NCBI RefSeq assembly: GCF_000734895.2
Contig: NZ_CP011382.1
Coordinates: forward strand, 1,590,700-1,654,699
Reading direction: 5' to 3'
Source: Calothrix sp. 336/3
GTDB taxonomy: Bacteria > Cyanobacteriota > Cyanobacteriia > Cyanobacteriales > Nostocaceae
Length of the DNA: 64,000 nucleotides
In this document: positions 55,492 to 63,580 of the stretch, piece by piece
Numbering within the stretch: position 1 is the first letter of the stretch
Layout: every line of letters starts with the position of its first letter
Position numbers and translations under genes: made by a program
Notes under the pieces: generated by a model
Told to the model about the DNA's origin: nothing
Database searches by the model: none
The model's input: only the letters and a program-made list of their open reading frames with translations

Positions 55492-56451
55492 ATGCCTGTA
55501 GTTTCGGTTGTCATTCCCGCTTATAATGCAATGACTTATTTGCCAGAAACCTTGGCAACTGTATGGACACAAACTTTTACTGACTTTGAAGTTATTCTCG
55601 TTGATGATGGTAGCACAGATCATCTCGGCGAGTGGGCAAAGGGGATTACCGATTCCCGTTGCAAGTTTATTTCCCAAACCCACCAAGGTGCAGCGATCGC
55701 CCGTAATTTAGGTATTAGTATAGCCCAAGGTGAGTATATCGCCTTTCTCGATGCTGATGACTTATGGCATCCCACAAAGTTAGAAAAACAAGTCAAATAT
55801 CTCCAAAAAAAACCTGAGATTGGTTTAGTATACACCTGGACAGCCCTAATTAACGCCCAAGGTCAACCCACAGGTCGATTTTGGACATCCCACTGGGAAG
55901 GAAATGTCTGGGAAAGAATGGCGATCGTTGATGAAATGATTGGTAGTGGTAGCAATCCCCTAGTACGTCGCTCCTGCTTAGAATCCGTAGGATTTTTTGA
56001 TTCTGACTTGACAGGTTGCCAAGATTGGGATATGTGGATTCGCATTGCCGCCAAATACCCTTTTGGGGTGATTAAACAACTTCTGACTTTTTACCGCAAT
56101 CATCCCCAAGGAATGTCCAAAAATTTGCCCGTAATGCAGCACAACCGCTTGAAAGTCATTGAAAAAACCTTTGCTCACCAACAATCTTCCCAACTAAAAA
56201 ATCAAGCCTATAGTTGCACCTATCTCTACCAAGCCTGGAATTTTATTGATCAAGGTAATTATCAACAAGCTCATTATCACCGTCAACAAGCCCTTGCTCA
56301 CAATCCGCAACTATACCATAATGAGAACTATCTGCGCCTCAGCCTAGCCATCGCGATGACTCGCTTTTTAGGTAATAGTAGTTACAAGTCTATACGTAGT
56401 CTTACCCATTGGCTACACCATCTCTTCATCCATATTTCCCACAGTAGTTAA
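55492..56451 (+). CDS. GT2 family glycosyltransferase, tandem copy 3
   Basis: 319 residues. VVSVVIPAYNAMTYLPETLA, VDDGSTD near 39-45, FLDADDLWHPTKL near 86-98 and QDWDMWIRIAAKYPFGVI near 176-193. It is the most divergent of the three tandem paralogs. No strong ribosome binding site precedes ATG 55492. Same fold and role as copies 1 and 2, with unknown sugar. Confidence 0.92.
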   Translation: MPVVSVVIPAYNAMTYLPETLATVWTQTFTDFEVILVDDGSTDHLGEWAKGITDSRCKFISQTHQGAAIARNLGISIAQGEYIAFLDADDLWHPTKLEKQVKYLQKKPEIGLVYTWTALINAQGQPTGRFWTSHWEGNVWERMAIVDEMIGSGSNPLVRRSCLESVGFFDSDLTGCQDWDMWIRIAAKYPFGVIKQLLTFYRNHPQGMSKNLPVMQHNRLKVIEKTFAHQQSSQLKNQAYSCTYLYQAWNFIDQGNYQQAHYHRQQALAHNPQLYHNENYLRLSLAIAMTRFLGNSSYKSIRSLTHWLHHLFIHISHSS

Positions 56452-56994
56452 TTCTGTATTCGCTCTCACAACTTGATTAGTTATATTGTCAACAATTGAT
56501 GAGACTTAAGTTCAGGCGCTTTGCTTGTAAAGCTACCATAAACATTACTATGATAATACTTGTAAATCTACATGAAAATTTAGCAGAAATCATTAACACC
56601 TATTCATCCACATAGGGTAATATATACTACTATGACCACCTTCAGAGGACGAGAGCCTCTTTAATCAAAGATTATCTCCCCATCCTCAAAGGCGATCGCA
56701 ACCACAAAGCGTGGTTGATCATGGTAGTTAGGGAGTCATCTCTGTACAACCTTGCACATTATCTTTTAACATCATAATCAAAGCATTTTCTGATTTGATT
56801 GTGGTAGGCATAGCCTTCAAAAGCCAGCCAATACACTAAATTACTTTTCATTTACAGATAGTGATAAATCTCGCTGCAATTTTATCTCTGTCTACTTTCG
56901 TATATATACTGCTATGTCTAGTCAGCAGCGCTAGCTCATAACAAAAAAGCTCCTATCACATACTTACTACCAGATTAAACAGTGTCCAGATAAC
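56452..56994. other. Intergenic region before the last glycosyltransferase gene
   Basis: About 540 bases, AT-rich with one HIP1 site near 56693. Several short unrelated open frames, none supported. It probably contains the promoter of the next gene, near the TATATACTGCTATG stretch at 56901-56914. Confidence 0.45.
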
Positions 56995-57825
56995 ATGACT
57001 AGCACTCTTGCCAAAACTACTTTTGTCGCTCCATTTGCGTCGGGTTCCCCAACAGAATTACCGAAAATTACAGTTGTAACTCCTTGCTATAATCACGCGC
57101 CTTTTATCGAAGCCACAATTCAAAGTGTACTCAATCAAGGATATCCTAACTTAGAATACATCATCATTGATGGTGGCTCTACAGATGGCAGCCTCGAAAT
57201 TATCCAAAAATATGCAGAGCAACTAGCATATATAGGAATAGAACCAAATACAGGACAAACCTATAAACTCATTCAAGGATTTGCCAAAGCTACAGGTGAT
57301 ATATTTTGTAGCGTCAATTCCGATGACTTATTTGAACCTGGAACCTTTCACCAAGTTGCTGATTTCTTTCAACAAAATCCCCAAGCACGGGTAGTTTACG
57401 GCGACTATTCTTGGATTGATGTCCAAGGTAAATTAATCAAGCGCAAAAAAGAACTACCTTTCTTTAACCGCTTTATTTATATGTATGATATCGTCTATAT
57501 TCCCCAACCTTCAACATTTTGGCGACGGGATTTATACGAAGAAGTCGGTGGTTTCGATATCCAATTTGACCTAGCAATGGATGCGGATTTATGGATTCGC
57601 TTTGCAGATGTCACTCCCATTTATCATATTCGCAGTTTTTGGTCACAATTTCGCAAACATCCCCAACAAAAATCTCAACAAAAACTCTTAAAAATGCAGG
57701 CAGAAACCGATGCAATTTGGCATCGATATCGTGGAGATGAAGCTCAGTGGCTAATTAAAATCAAGAAATTTTTCGCTATGGGGATACGGGTTTTTGGCAA
57801 GTTTATTACAGGCTGTTTTTGGTAA
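56995..57825 (+). CDS. GT2 family glycosyltransferase
   Basis: 276 residues, a different GT2 group from the tandem three: ITVVTPCYNHAPFIEATIQS near 25-44, YIIIDGGSTDGSLEI near 56-70, CSVNSDDLFEPGTF near 103-116 (DD metal site), DADLWIRFADV near 195-205 (catalytic Asp). It is closest to the WcaA-like exopolysaccharide transferases. It ends the polysaccharide run on this strand; the next gene is a Fur regulator after 470 bp. Confidence 0.9.
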   Translation: MTSTLAKTTFVAPFASGSPTELPKITVVTPCYNHAPFIEATIQSVLNQGYPNLEYIIIDGGSTDGSLEIIQKYAEQLAYIGIEPNTGQTYKLIQGFAKATGDIFCSVNSDDLFEPGTFHQVADFFQQNPQARVVYGDYSWIDVQGKLIKRKKELPFFNRFIYMYDIVYIPQPSTFWRRDLYEEVGGFDIQFDLAMDADLWIRFADVTPIYHIRSFWSQFRKHPQQKSQQKLLKMQAETDAIWHRYRGDEAQWLIKIKKFFAMGIRVFGKFITGCFW

Positions 57826-58296
57826 ATCAATTCAACTTAATTACCATTCACAAAAGTAATTGTAATTCTATCCAGGCTCATATCAGACAACAGGGGTTTG
57901 AGAAAATATATATTTACTCCAAAATTCCGAAAAAAATTGTCTCTGAGATGACAGTTTTCAATCCTTAGAGGTTATTCATCAAGTAAATCGTCAGCAGAAA
58001 GTGGGTTGCGGTGAGTTATTGAATATCATCATCAATGGGAAGTTCAGTTGCTCCCGAACCCCTAAACTGAATGATTTACTTTATAAATATTCTCTGATAG
58101 CAATCAACAGGACGCAATGTCACGAGACTTCAACCAAGGGAAAATCATAACTGATGATTGATAGCTGGTTGAGAATCTATACCTTTGCGTAAATTCTGTA
58201 ATTATTAAGGTATATTCTCAATATGCTTACTCTGTTGCAAGCATTTGTTCACAGAGACTATCATTTGTGTGTTAAATCTTCTTGGGAGAAGTGATT
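57826..58296. other. Intergenic region before the Fur-family gene
   Basis: About 470 bases, AT-rich, with no gene, tRNA or repeat recognised. The promoter of the regulator gene should lie in the last 150 bases. Confidence 0.45.
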
Positions 58297-58818
58297 ATGC
58301 CGCTCTACACATCTAATTCTCTAAAAGCGGAGCTGAATTCTAAGGGTTGGCGCTTAACTCCGCAGCGAGAAACTATTTTGCAAGTGTTTCAGAATCTCCC
58401 TAGGGGAAATCACCTCAGCGCGGAAGAACTTTACGAAATGTTGCAGAAACGTGGTGAGGCAATTAGCCTGTCTACGATTTATAGAACGGTGAAGCTGATG
58501 ACACGGATGGGTATTCTGCGAGAGTTGGAATTGGCAGAAGGGCATAAACACTATGAGTTAAATACAGCTTCTCCCCATCATCACCATCACTTAGTCTGCA
58601 TTCAATGTAACCAGACAATTGAATTTGAGAATGATTCCATCTTAAAGCTTGCACTGAAGCAGGTGGAGAAAGCTGGTTTACAGATGATTGATTGTCAATT
58701 GACTATTTACACGATTTGTCCAGAAGCTTTACGCTTGGGGTGGCCCGCATCGGTGAGTAGTGATTGGGTTTGCTCACGAGCAGTGGCAAAATTTGATTCC
58801 CACGACGAAGAAATGTAG
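58297..58818 (+). CDS. Fur family metalloregulator (PerR/Zur-like)
   Basis: 173 residues from ATG 58297 (GGGAG 8 bases upstream). An N-terminal winged helix (LNSKGWRLTPQRETILQVFQ, EAISLSTIYRTVKLMTRMGI) and a dimerisation domain with the His-rich metal motif HHHHHLVCIQCN near 89-100. The first CxxC is present (CIQC), but the second, near the end, reads CPEAL rather than CPxC, so the structural zinc site looks incomplete. That differs from typical Zur/FurB and may place it in the cyanobacterial PerR-like branch. It would repress stress or metal genes; the exact ligand is uncertain. Confidence 0.88.
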   Translation: MPLYTSNSLKAELNSKGWRLTPQRETILQVFQNLPRGNHLSAEELYEMLQKRGEAISLSTIYRTVKLMTRMGILRELELAEGHKHYELNTASPHHHHHLVCIQCNQTIEFENDSILKLALKQVEKAGLQMIDCQLTIYTICPEALRLGWPASVSSDWVCSRAVAKFDSHDEEM

Positions 58819-58977
58819 CATCAGTGTTTTGTTGATTTTGTAGACGCAAAACAGCTTCCCCTTGGTTATGGTTGCTTTATTTCCGCCGTGCTGTAGATTA
58901 TGGGTGAATGGGTTTGGAGATTTTGGATTGATTTTGCTGATGCTGGGGCAATCCAAAATCTATTCCATCCCATAAAC

Positions 58978-59700
58978 CTATGGTGCTAGTCTGGCTTTAC
59001 CCAAACGATTGGTTTTGTACCATTGGGCGATCGCCGGTGTCCATGCTTCAAAATGAGGTAACATCAAATCGCAAAGCTTCTGAATTTCTAATTGGGCATC
59101 TTTTTTATGCCTCAAATCCAAAAAATGCATCAGCGATCGCAAATTTAAACTGATAATAAAATGCTGCCGATAGTCAAAGGGAACTTTTCCCCTAGCGTGC
59201 TCCTCTGACATTCCCCTTTCAAAATCAGCTTTGTAGCGCTTTGTCGCCTCTAAACACCATTCCAAATCCTCCTGTCTTTGCTCTGGGGAATAGTAATATT
59301 TCTTACCTTGTCTATCACTGTAATATCCGACAGGACGCAGATATACCACATCTTCTACGTTTTTTCTGCCCTCGGCAACTAGGATGAATTGATTACCAGT
59401 ATACCGAAAAGATTGTACATCAAAGGAGACTCCCACCCTGTGAGTTCGTGCTTGCTGCATGACGCTATGGGGAAAATATCCACAGTTAAATACAATTTGT
59501 GGGTGTTCTAAGGGTCCATAGTGTCCCCTTTCCCCTGCTAGCAAGCGCTTAACGATAATTTCCCCACAGTTCGACTCCGAGGGGAAAGAATCACGTTCAT
59601 CGTAGACAAAAGCATCAGTATAGTCTTGGTGCATTGCTGCATAAACTACCTGTTGCGGATTGGGAGTTTGGGCGATTACTTCAACGCGAAACTTGTCCAT
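58978..59700 (-). CDS. thyX: FAD-dependent thymidylate synthase ThyX
   Basis: A 240-residue flavoenzyme that methylates dUMP using CH2-THF as carbon donor and FAD/NADPH as reductant. The signature region is QQARTHRVGVSFDVQSFRYT near 82-101; compared with the common RHRxxSxNxxSxR it has one additional residue and Asp for Asn. GHYGPLEHPQIVF near 59-71 and HFIISLNLRSLMHFLDLRHK near 175-194 (the second conserved Arg/His region) are normal. Length is typical. It replaces ThyA in many cyanobacteria. It is convergent with the Fur gene. Confidence 0.92.
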   Translation of the reverse strand: MDKFRVEVIAQTPNPQQVVYAAMHQDYTDAFVYDERDSFPSESNCGEIIVKRLLAGERGHYGPLEHPQIVFNCGYFPHSVMQQARTHRVGVSFDVQSFRYTGNQFILVAEGRKNVEDVVYLRPVGYYSDRQGKKYYYSPEQRQEDLEWCLEATKRYKADFERGMSEEHARGKVPFDYRQHFIISLNLRSLMHFLDLRHKKDAQLEIQKLCDLMLPHFEAWTPAIAQWYKTNRLGKARLAP

Positions 59701-59871
59701 TGGTGTCAGAAAAAGGGTTTTTCGGCATTTTTAATTGTATGGTCTGAGGTGACTTTATTGAAGATTGTCAGTTTTCGGATAGTTTCAGGATATTTATGAG
59801 ACTGCTAAAACACCGCCATTCCAGCTTTATCACGTTTTTTATCAACTTCCTTTACATAATTTAATAAAGGT

Positions 59872-59887
59872 GTTACATTTATTTACA
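59872..59887 (+). promoter_or_regulatory. HLR1-like direct repeat upstream of the hli gene
   Basis: GTTACA-TTTA-TTTACA matches the high-light regulatory HLR1 consensus (G/T)TTACA(T/A)(T/A)NN(G/T)TTACA, the binding site of the response regulator RpaB. It lies 26 bases before the hli ATG, with an additional TTTACA half-site at 59851-59856. Confidence 0.75.
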
Positions 59888-59912
59888 TAAGAGACGTGAT
59901 TAGGAAAGACCC

Positions 59913-60146
59913 ATGAATACAACTGCAAAGGCTTCTATCAAAGGTGCAATCATTGACGAGCAAGGCAAGATGAACAATTTTGCCATTGAGCCCAAGGTAT
60001 ATGTGGATGCTCAAGGCGATCGCACAGGTTTCACACCCTACGCAGAACTCCTGAATGGTCGTCTCGCAATGATTGGTTTTATCTCTTTAATTGCCTTAGA
60101 AGTCTTTACTGGACATGGTGTATTTGGCTTATTAACCAGCCTGTAA
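59913..60146 (+). CDS. High-light-inducible protein (chlorophyll a/b-binding-like)
   Basis: A 77-residue single-span HLIP/SCP of the thylakoid membrane. The transmembrane helix carries the chlorophyll-binding signature [20 protein letters not shown] (residues 47-66; Glu and Arg as ligand/salt pair). The ending [11 protein letters not shown] is typical. HLIPs bind chlorophyll and carotenoid and protect newly made chlorophyll and photosystem II under excess light. The HLR1-like site and the terminator at 60198-60227 frame it as a single-gene light-stress unit. Confidence 0.93.
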   Translation: MNTTAKASIKGAIIDEQGKMNNFAIEPKVYVDAQGDRTGFTPYAELLNGRLAMIGFISLIALEVFTGHGVFGLLTSL

Positions 60147-60197
60147 AAATTTATAAATAACTGTACAAATATCGGTCATATATCCACTCACTCTGAA

Positions 60198-60227
60198 GGG
60201 GTTGTGAATTTATTCACAACCCTTTTT
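60198..60227 (+). terminator. Intrinsic terminator of the hli gene
   Basis: GGGTTGTGAA-TTTA-TTCACAACCC followed by T5 forms a perfect 10-bp hairpin 50 bp after the hli stop. It is a strong terminator in the plus direction. Confidence 0.9.
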
Positions 60228-60274
60228 GTTTGTTATGGATTTAGGAAAAGATGTTTTCTGTCAACTGTAATTAA

Positions 60275-60592
60275 TTAACTACAAATAAAATCAGCACGTA
60301 CCCAACCACGGTTTCTGTTATGGCGAACATACCACCAAGTGTAACCATCTCGACCTTCAGCACGAGAAAGTAACAGGACATTATCTCCATTACGAATTTC
60401 TTTGATTTTGGCAAAACTTTGTCCAGGTCCAATCCGCAGAGATAAACGACCATTAAATTCACGGGTGCAGACATAACCATTACCAGCTCTAGCCACAAGC
60501 ATATCTTGGGTAGAAATTTGTGGGGTAACTTGAGCATTTACAGGTAAAGCCGCAGCCACAATTAAAGCACCAGCCATGAATGTTTTCAACAT
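60275..60592 (-). CDS. Secreted SH3-domain protein
   Basis: 105 residues. Signal peptide (MLKTFMAGALIVAAALPVNA, cleavage after AQ near 21), then a bacterial SH3 domain (about 38-105): YVCTREFNGRLSLRIGPGQS, FAKIKEIRNGDNVLLLSRAE, WWYVRHNRNRGWVRADFICS. The two Cys residues, at CTREF and ICS, may form a disulfide. SH3b domains often bind cell-wall peptides. The neighbour on the same strand is an L,D-transpeptidase-like protein. Function unknown. Confidence 0.85.
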   Translation of the reverse strand: MLKTFMAGALIVAAALPVNAQVTPQISTQDMLVARAGNGYVCTREFNGRLSLRIGPGQSFAKIKEIRNGDNVLLLSRAEGRDGYTWWYVRHNRNRGWVRADFICS

Positions 60593-60662
60593 AATTTCAG
60601 ACTCCTTGTTTTAGTAATTAATGAGTAAATGAGAAAAATATTTGAATAGCTATTGTCAAAAA

Positions 60663-61313
60663 TTAGAGAATTTTCACTTGCAGATACTGGGGATGATATT
60701 GGCGAACATAATTCAAGACTTGATCCAATTCTTGTTTATTTCTCAGTCCAATACATCCCGATGTCCCATCTTCGCCATTTTTCTTTTCAAAGGAAGGGTC
60801 ATAATGAATACCCAATGCAGAGCGACCTGTACGGAATGTGGGGTGGATTGCTAGGAAGCGATCGCCCACCTCTGGCTCAACACCAGCAGTAATTCCCTTC
60901 GCAACTGTGTATTTACCATCAGGTAAGGGTGCTTTTGTGCCACCCCGATGACGGTTTTTACTTTGAGTATCCGCACGACCACTGACCGTGAGATAGGTTC
61001 CTACTAACTGCCCATTGGCATATAAACTCAATTTATAAAGGGGATTACCGACAGCATTTGTACATTTTGTGGGACTCAAAGTCATATAACTTCTGGAAGT
61101 TGCAGAGTTATAGCTTTGCCGAGACGTTTTGCCCGCTTTATTTTGAGGAACAGACTGCCGAATTGGAGAAACATGATTTTGTTCCAAGGAATTGGCAATT
61201 TGTTGACAATCAATGTTAGAGTTAGTTGGATTAGGTTGTAAAGAATTAGCATGAGCCGTACAACCAGCAAACATCAGCAGGCTCAGAGAAACTAATGATA
61301 GTCTCAAGAACAT
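60663..61313 (-). CDS. L,D-transpeptidase (YkuD) family lipoprotein-like protein
   Basis: 216 residues. An N-terminal signal sequence ends MFAGC near residue 18, so it may be a lipoprotein although the -3 position is Phe. The catalytic domain (about 80-216) has LYANGQLVGTYLTVSGRADT and ALGIHYDPSFEKKNGEDGTS, with the His of GIHYD and the Cys of TSGCIGLRN forming the YkuD active site. It should cross-link peptidoglycan or attach proteins to it. It and the SH3 gene share strand and may be co-expressed. Confidence 0.82.
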   Translation of the reverse strand: MFLRLSLVSLSLLMFAGCTAHANSLQPNPTNSNIDCQQIANSLEQNHVSPIRQSVPQNKAGKTSRQSYNSATSRSYMTLSPTKCTNAVGNPLYKLSLYANGQLVGTYLTVSGRADTQSKNRHRGGTKAPLPDGKYTVAKGITAGVEPEVGDRFLAIHPTFRTGRSALGIHYDPSFEKKNGEDGTSGCIGLRNKQELDQVLNYVRQYHPQYLQVKIL

Positions 61314-61590
61314 AAGAAATGTATCCTAAATTTTCAAAAATATTTACTTGCAGTAATAGATGTATGACCTATTAGCGTGCAGGCTATTTTGAGAACATTC
61401 CTCAAATAACGCAGATTTGAGAATTGATTTCGACACCCCTAAGATTTCTCTTTTCTGCCTGCTGAATAACGCTGTTTGTCTTAGCTATTCCTTAGCTACA
61501 GAAAGCATGGAATGATTTCCAGAAAAGTCCTAAAATTTTTCAGCTAGGCGATGCAATTCAGATTATTAGCCCTTATTTCCAGGAGGTATT
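61314..61590. other. Divergent promoter region
   Basis: About 280 bases between divergent genes, AT-rich, without a gene or repeat. AGGAGG at 61580-61585 is the ribosome binding site of the thioredoxin-fold gene. Confidence 0.5.
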
Positions 61591-62172
61591 ATGGTATTAA
61601 CATCATCAACGATGTTGGCTTTAGGAACCCCAGCACCAGATTTTCATTTGCCAGAGGTAGTGTCTGGAAAGATAATTTCCCCAGGCAGCTTTACTAACAA
61701 AAAAGCTTTATTAGTGATGTTTATTTGTCAGCACTGCCCATTTGTGAAACATATTAAAGTCGAATTATCAAAATTAGGGACAGACTATGCTGGTAGTGAT
61801 TTAGGAATTGTGGCAATCAGTTCTAATGATGCAGAAAAATACCCTAGTGATTCCCCAGAATCATTAAAAGCGATGGTACTAGAACTAGATTTACAATATC
61901 CCCTCTGTTACGACGAAACCCAGGAAGTCGCAAAGGCATATACAGCCGCTTGTACACCGGATTTTTTCTTATTTGATAGGGCAGGAAAATTAGTTTATCG
62001 TGGGCAATTAGATGATAGTCGCCCTAGTAATGGTTTACCAGTGACTGGTGCAGATTTACGAGCCGCAATTACGGCAGTGTTGACAGATATCCCTGTATCG
62101 CCCGAACAAAAACCAAGTATTGGTTGCAATATTAAATGGAAACCGGGGAATGAGGCAAATTATTTCGGGTAA
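61591..62172 (+). CDS. Thioredoxin-fold (AhpC/TSA-redoxin) protein
   Basis: 193 residues with a strong ribosome binding site (AGGAGG). Redoxin domain: TPAPDFHLPEVVSGKIISPG near 13-32, the CxxC active site in MFICQHCPFVKH near 47-58, a peroxiredoxin-like IVAISSNDAEKYPSDSP and the TPDFFLFDRAGKLVYRGQLD strand near 132-151. A family of unknown substrate common in cyanobacteria, between peroxiredoxins and TlpA-like reductases. The two Cys at CQHC mark it as a thiol-disulfide enzyme. Confidence 0.88.
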   Translation: MVLTSSTMLALGTPAPDFHLPEVVSGKIISPGSFTNKKALLVMFICQHCPFVKHIKVELSKLGTDYAGSDLGIVAISSNDAEKYPSDSPESLKAMVLELDLQYPLCYDETQEVAKAYTAACTPDFFLFDRAGKLVYRGQLDDSRPSNGLPVTGADLRAAITAVLTDIPVSPEQKPSIGCNIKWKPGNEANYFG

Positions 62173-62200
62173 GTAAGTAATAGGGAATAGCAATATTGTG

Positions 62201-62301
62201 ATACTAAGTTGCTCCCCAAGTTATAGTAGTATCCGTGATTGCGACGGTCGGGTAGTAATCTCATCATCCGGAAAATGCTACGACAGAGCGCAACTTGGTA
62301 T
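62201..62301. mobile_element. Small MITE-like element with AAGTTGC ends
   Basis: About 101 bp with 12-bp terminal inverted repeats that differ at one base (ATACTAAGTTGC at left; GCAACTTGGTAT at right). No open frame inside. The ends differ from the two other MITE-like families in the window. It lies between the thioredoxin-fold gene and the hypothetical gene. Confidence 0.55.
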
Positions 62302-62385
62302 AACTTTGGGATGTTACCTGGGGCAAAATAGAACAGGAAATAAACTGTGTCAGTCCCGTTTTCCCTATTACCTATTACCTATTCC

Positions 62386-62949
62386 CTAATTCCTAATTTC
62401 CAAATTTAAAATGTAACTTCCTAATTGTACTTTTTCTGCCCAGAGTTCATATTCCAAGCGTAAATGTTCTGGTAGGGGATGTCCTGTGAGGGTGAGACTA
62501 CGGGTAAAGTTGCGCAAACGGATGGGTTGATTGGGTTGTATGGACTCTGCTGGTAGCCAGTAACGACTAATACCATATACCCCTTGTTCCCAAAAATGGC
62601 GGTAGCTTAATTGACTATTACCTTGCATAGTCATAATCACGCGGTAAGGTGAGATTTCTAACCAGAGAACTCTCGGACTATTGGGAGAAGTGGTAACTGT
62701 ATTTTTTTTGTCTTGGGTTGTATCTTTAACAGTCTCTTTTGTAGTGTCTTTAACTGGGGGAGCAGTTAATAGAAGATGAAAGCGATCGCGGTCTTTTTGA
62801 TAGAGTGTAGCAGCAGTTTCTACCACAGACCAAACAGGTAAGTCTGTGGAAATCAAAGATAAGCACACGGGCTTGCGGTGGTGTGTCAGCATGGGAGCGA
62901 TAATAGCAAAGAGCAATGGAAGCAAACAATGTTCAAACCTGGGGATCAA
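62386..62949 (-). CDS. Hypothetical cyanobacterial protein
   Basis: 187 residues, no domain recognised. A hydrophobic N-terminus (CLLPLLFAIIAPML) could be a membrane anchor or an artefact of the chosen start, a polar Thr/Lys-rich linker follows (KDTTKETVKDTTQDKKNTVT), and the C-terminal 110 residues look beta-rich (VLWLEISPYRVIMTMQGNSQ, LEYELWAEKVQLGSYILNLE). It lies divergent to aroA. Confidence 0.6.
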   Translation of the reverse strand: MIPRFEHCLLPLLFAIIAPMLTHHRKPVCLSLISTDLPVWSVVETAATLYQKDRDRFHLLLTAPPVKDTTKETVKDTTQDKKNTVTTSPNSPRVLWLEISPYRVIMTMQGNSQLSYRHFWEQGVYGISRYWLPAESIQPNQPIRLRNFTRSLTLTGHPLPEHLRLEYELWAEKVQLGSYILNLEIRN

Positions 62950-63580
62950 GCCTAGACTTCTGGTGAAGGTGAGAGAACAGCTTCAGGGTGAAAAGGATTA
63001 AAAGCCTTACTCTGTCAGCTTTCCCCTGCAACACTTTCACAAAAGTATATTTTTGCCAGCAGTCTAGTAAATTAGGCAAAGCCTTTGTGTGAGAAAATAA
63101 GGTTGATCTTAACTGAACCTGCCGATTAGGGTTGTTGACGAATCGAAGCATAATACCATTTTGGATTGGAGCTTTGAGATGTGGATGGGGGAATATCTAC
63201 ATCTGGCGTTTTTTTCATCTATCGCCATCATTGAGCCACTTGGTATCACTTGGTAGAAGCGAAAAGTATCAGACTTAAAACTTTTCCCGAAAAATATGAC
63301 TTGGGATTTTGGACGGATAGCTAGGGAAAAAGTGTGATGGTGCTGTGAGTTGATAATGGCTGATTGTCAAAGATGGGTAAAGGGAAATCAGAAAGAAGCA
63401 CCAATTTGCATCATGAATTGGACAGATTGATTGACATAACTCTTATCCAGTAAGGGATTTTCAATCTCAAATATCAGTTCTCAAATCCAAAATGGTATAC
63501 CTTCTCAGCACACGGCACTGTTTCAGTGAGACTAAACCATCTAAAATCTAAAATCGCTAGTCAAATGTCAGTTTATCCTA
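62950..63580. other. Divergent intergenic region before aroA
   Basis: About 630 bases without a gene that can be supported. A 72-codon open frame near 62933-63151 on the minus strand has no ribosome binding site or family likeness. The aroA promoter should lie in the right half. Confidence 0.45.

Noticed and set aside
62933..63151. 72-codon minus-strand frame between the hypothetical gene and aroA
   Set aside because: No ribosome binding site, overlaps the neighbouring gene and shows no protein-like composition.
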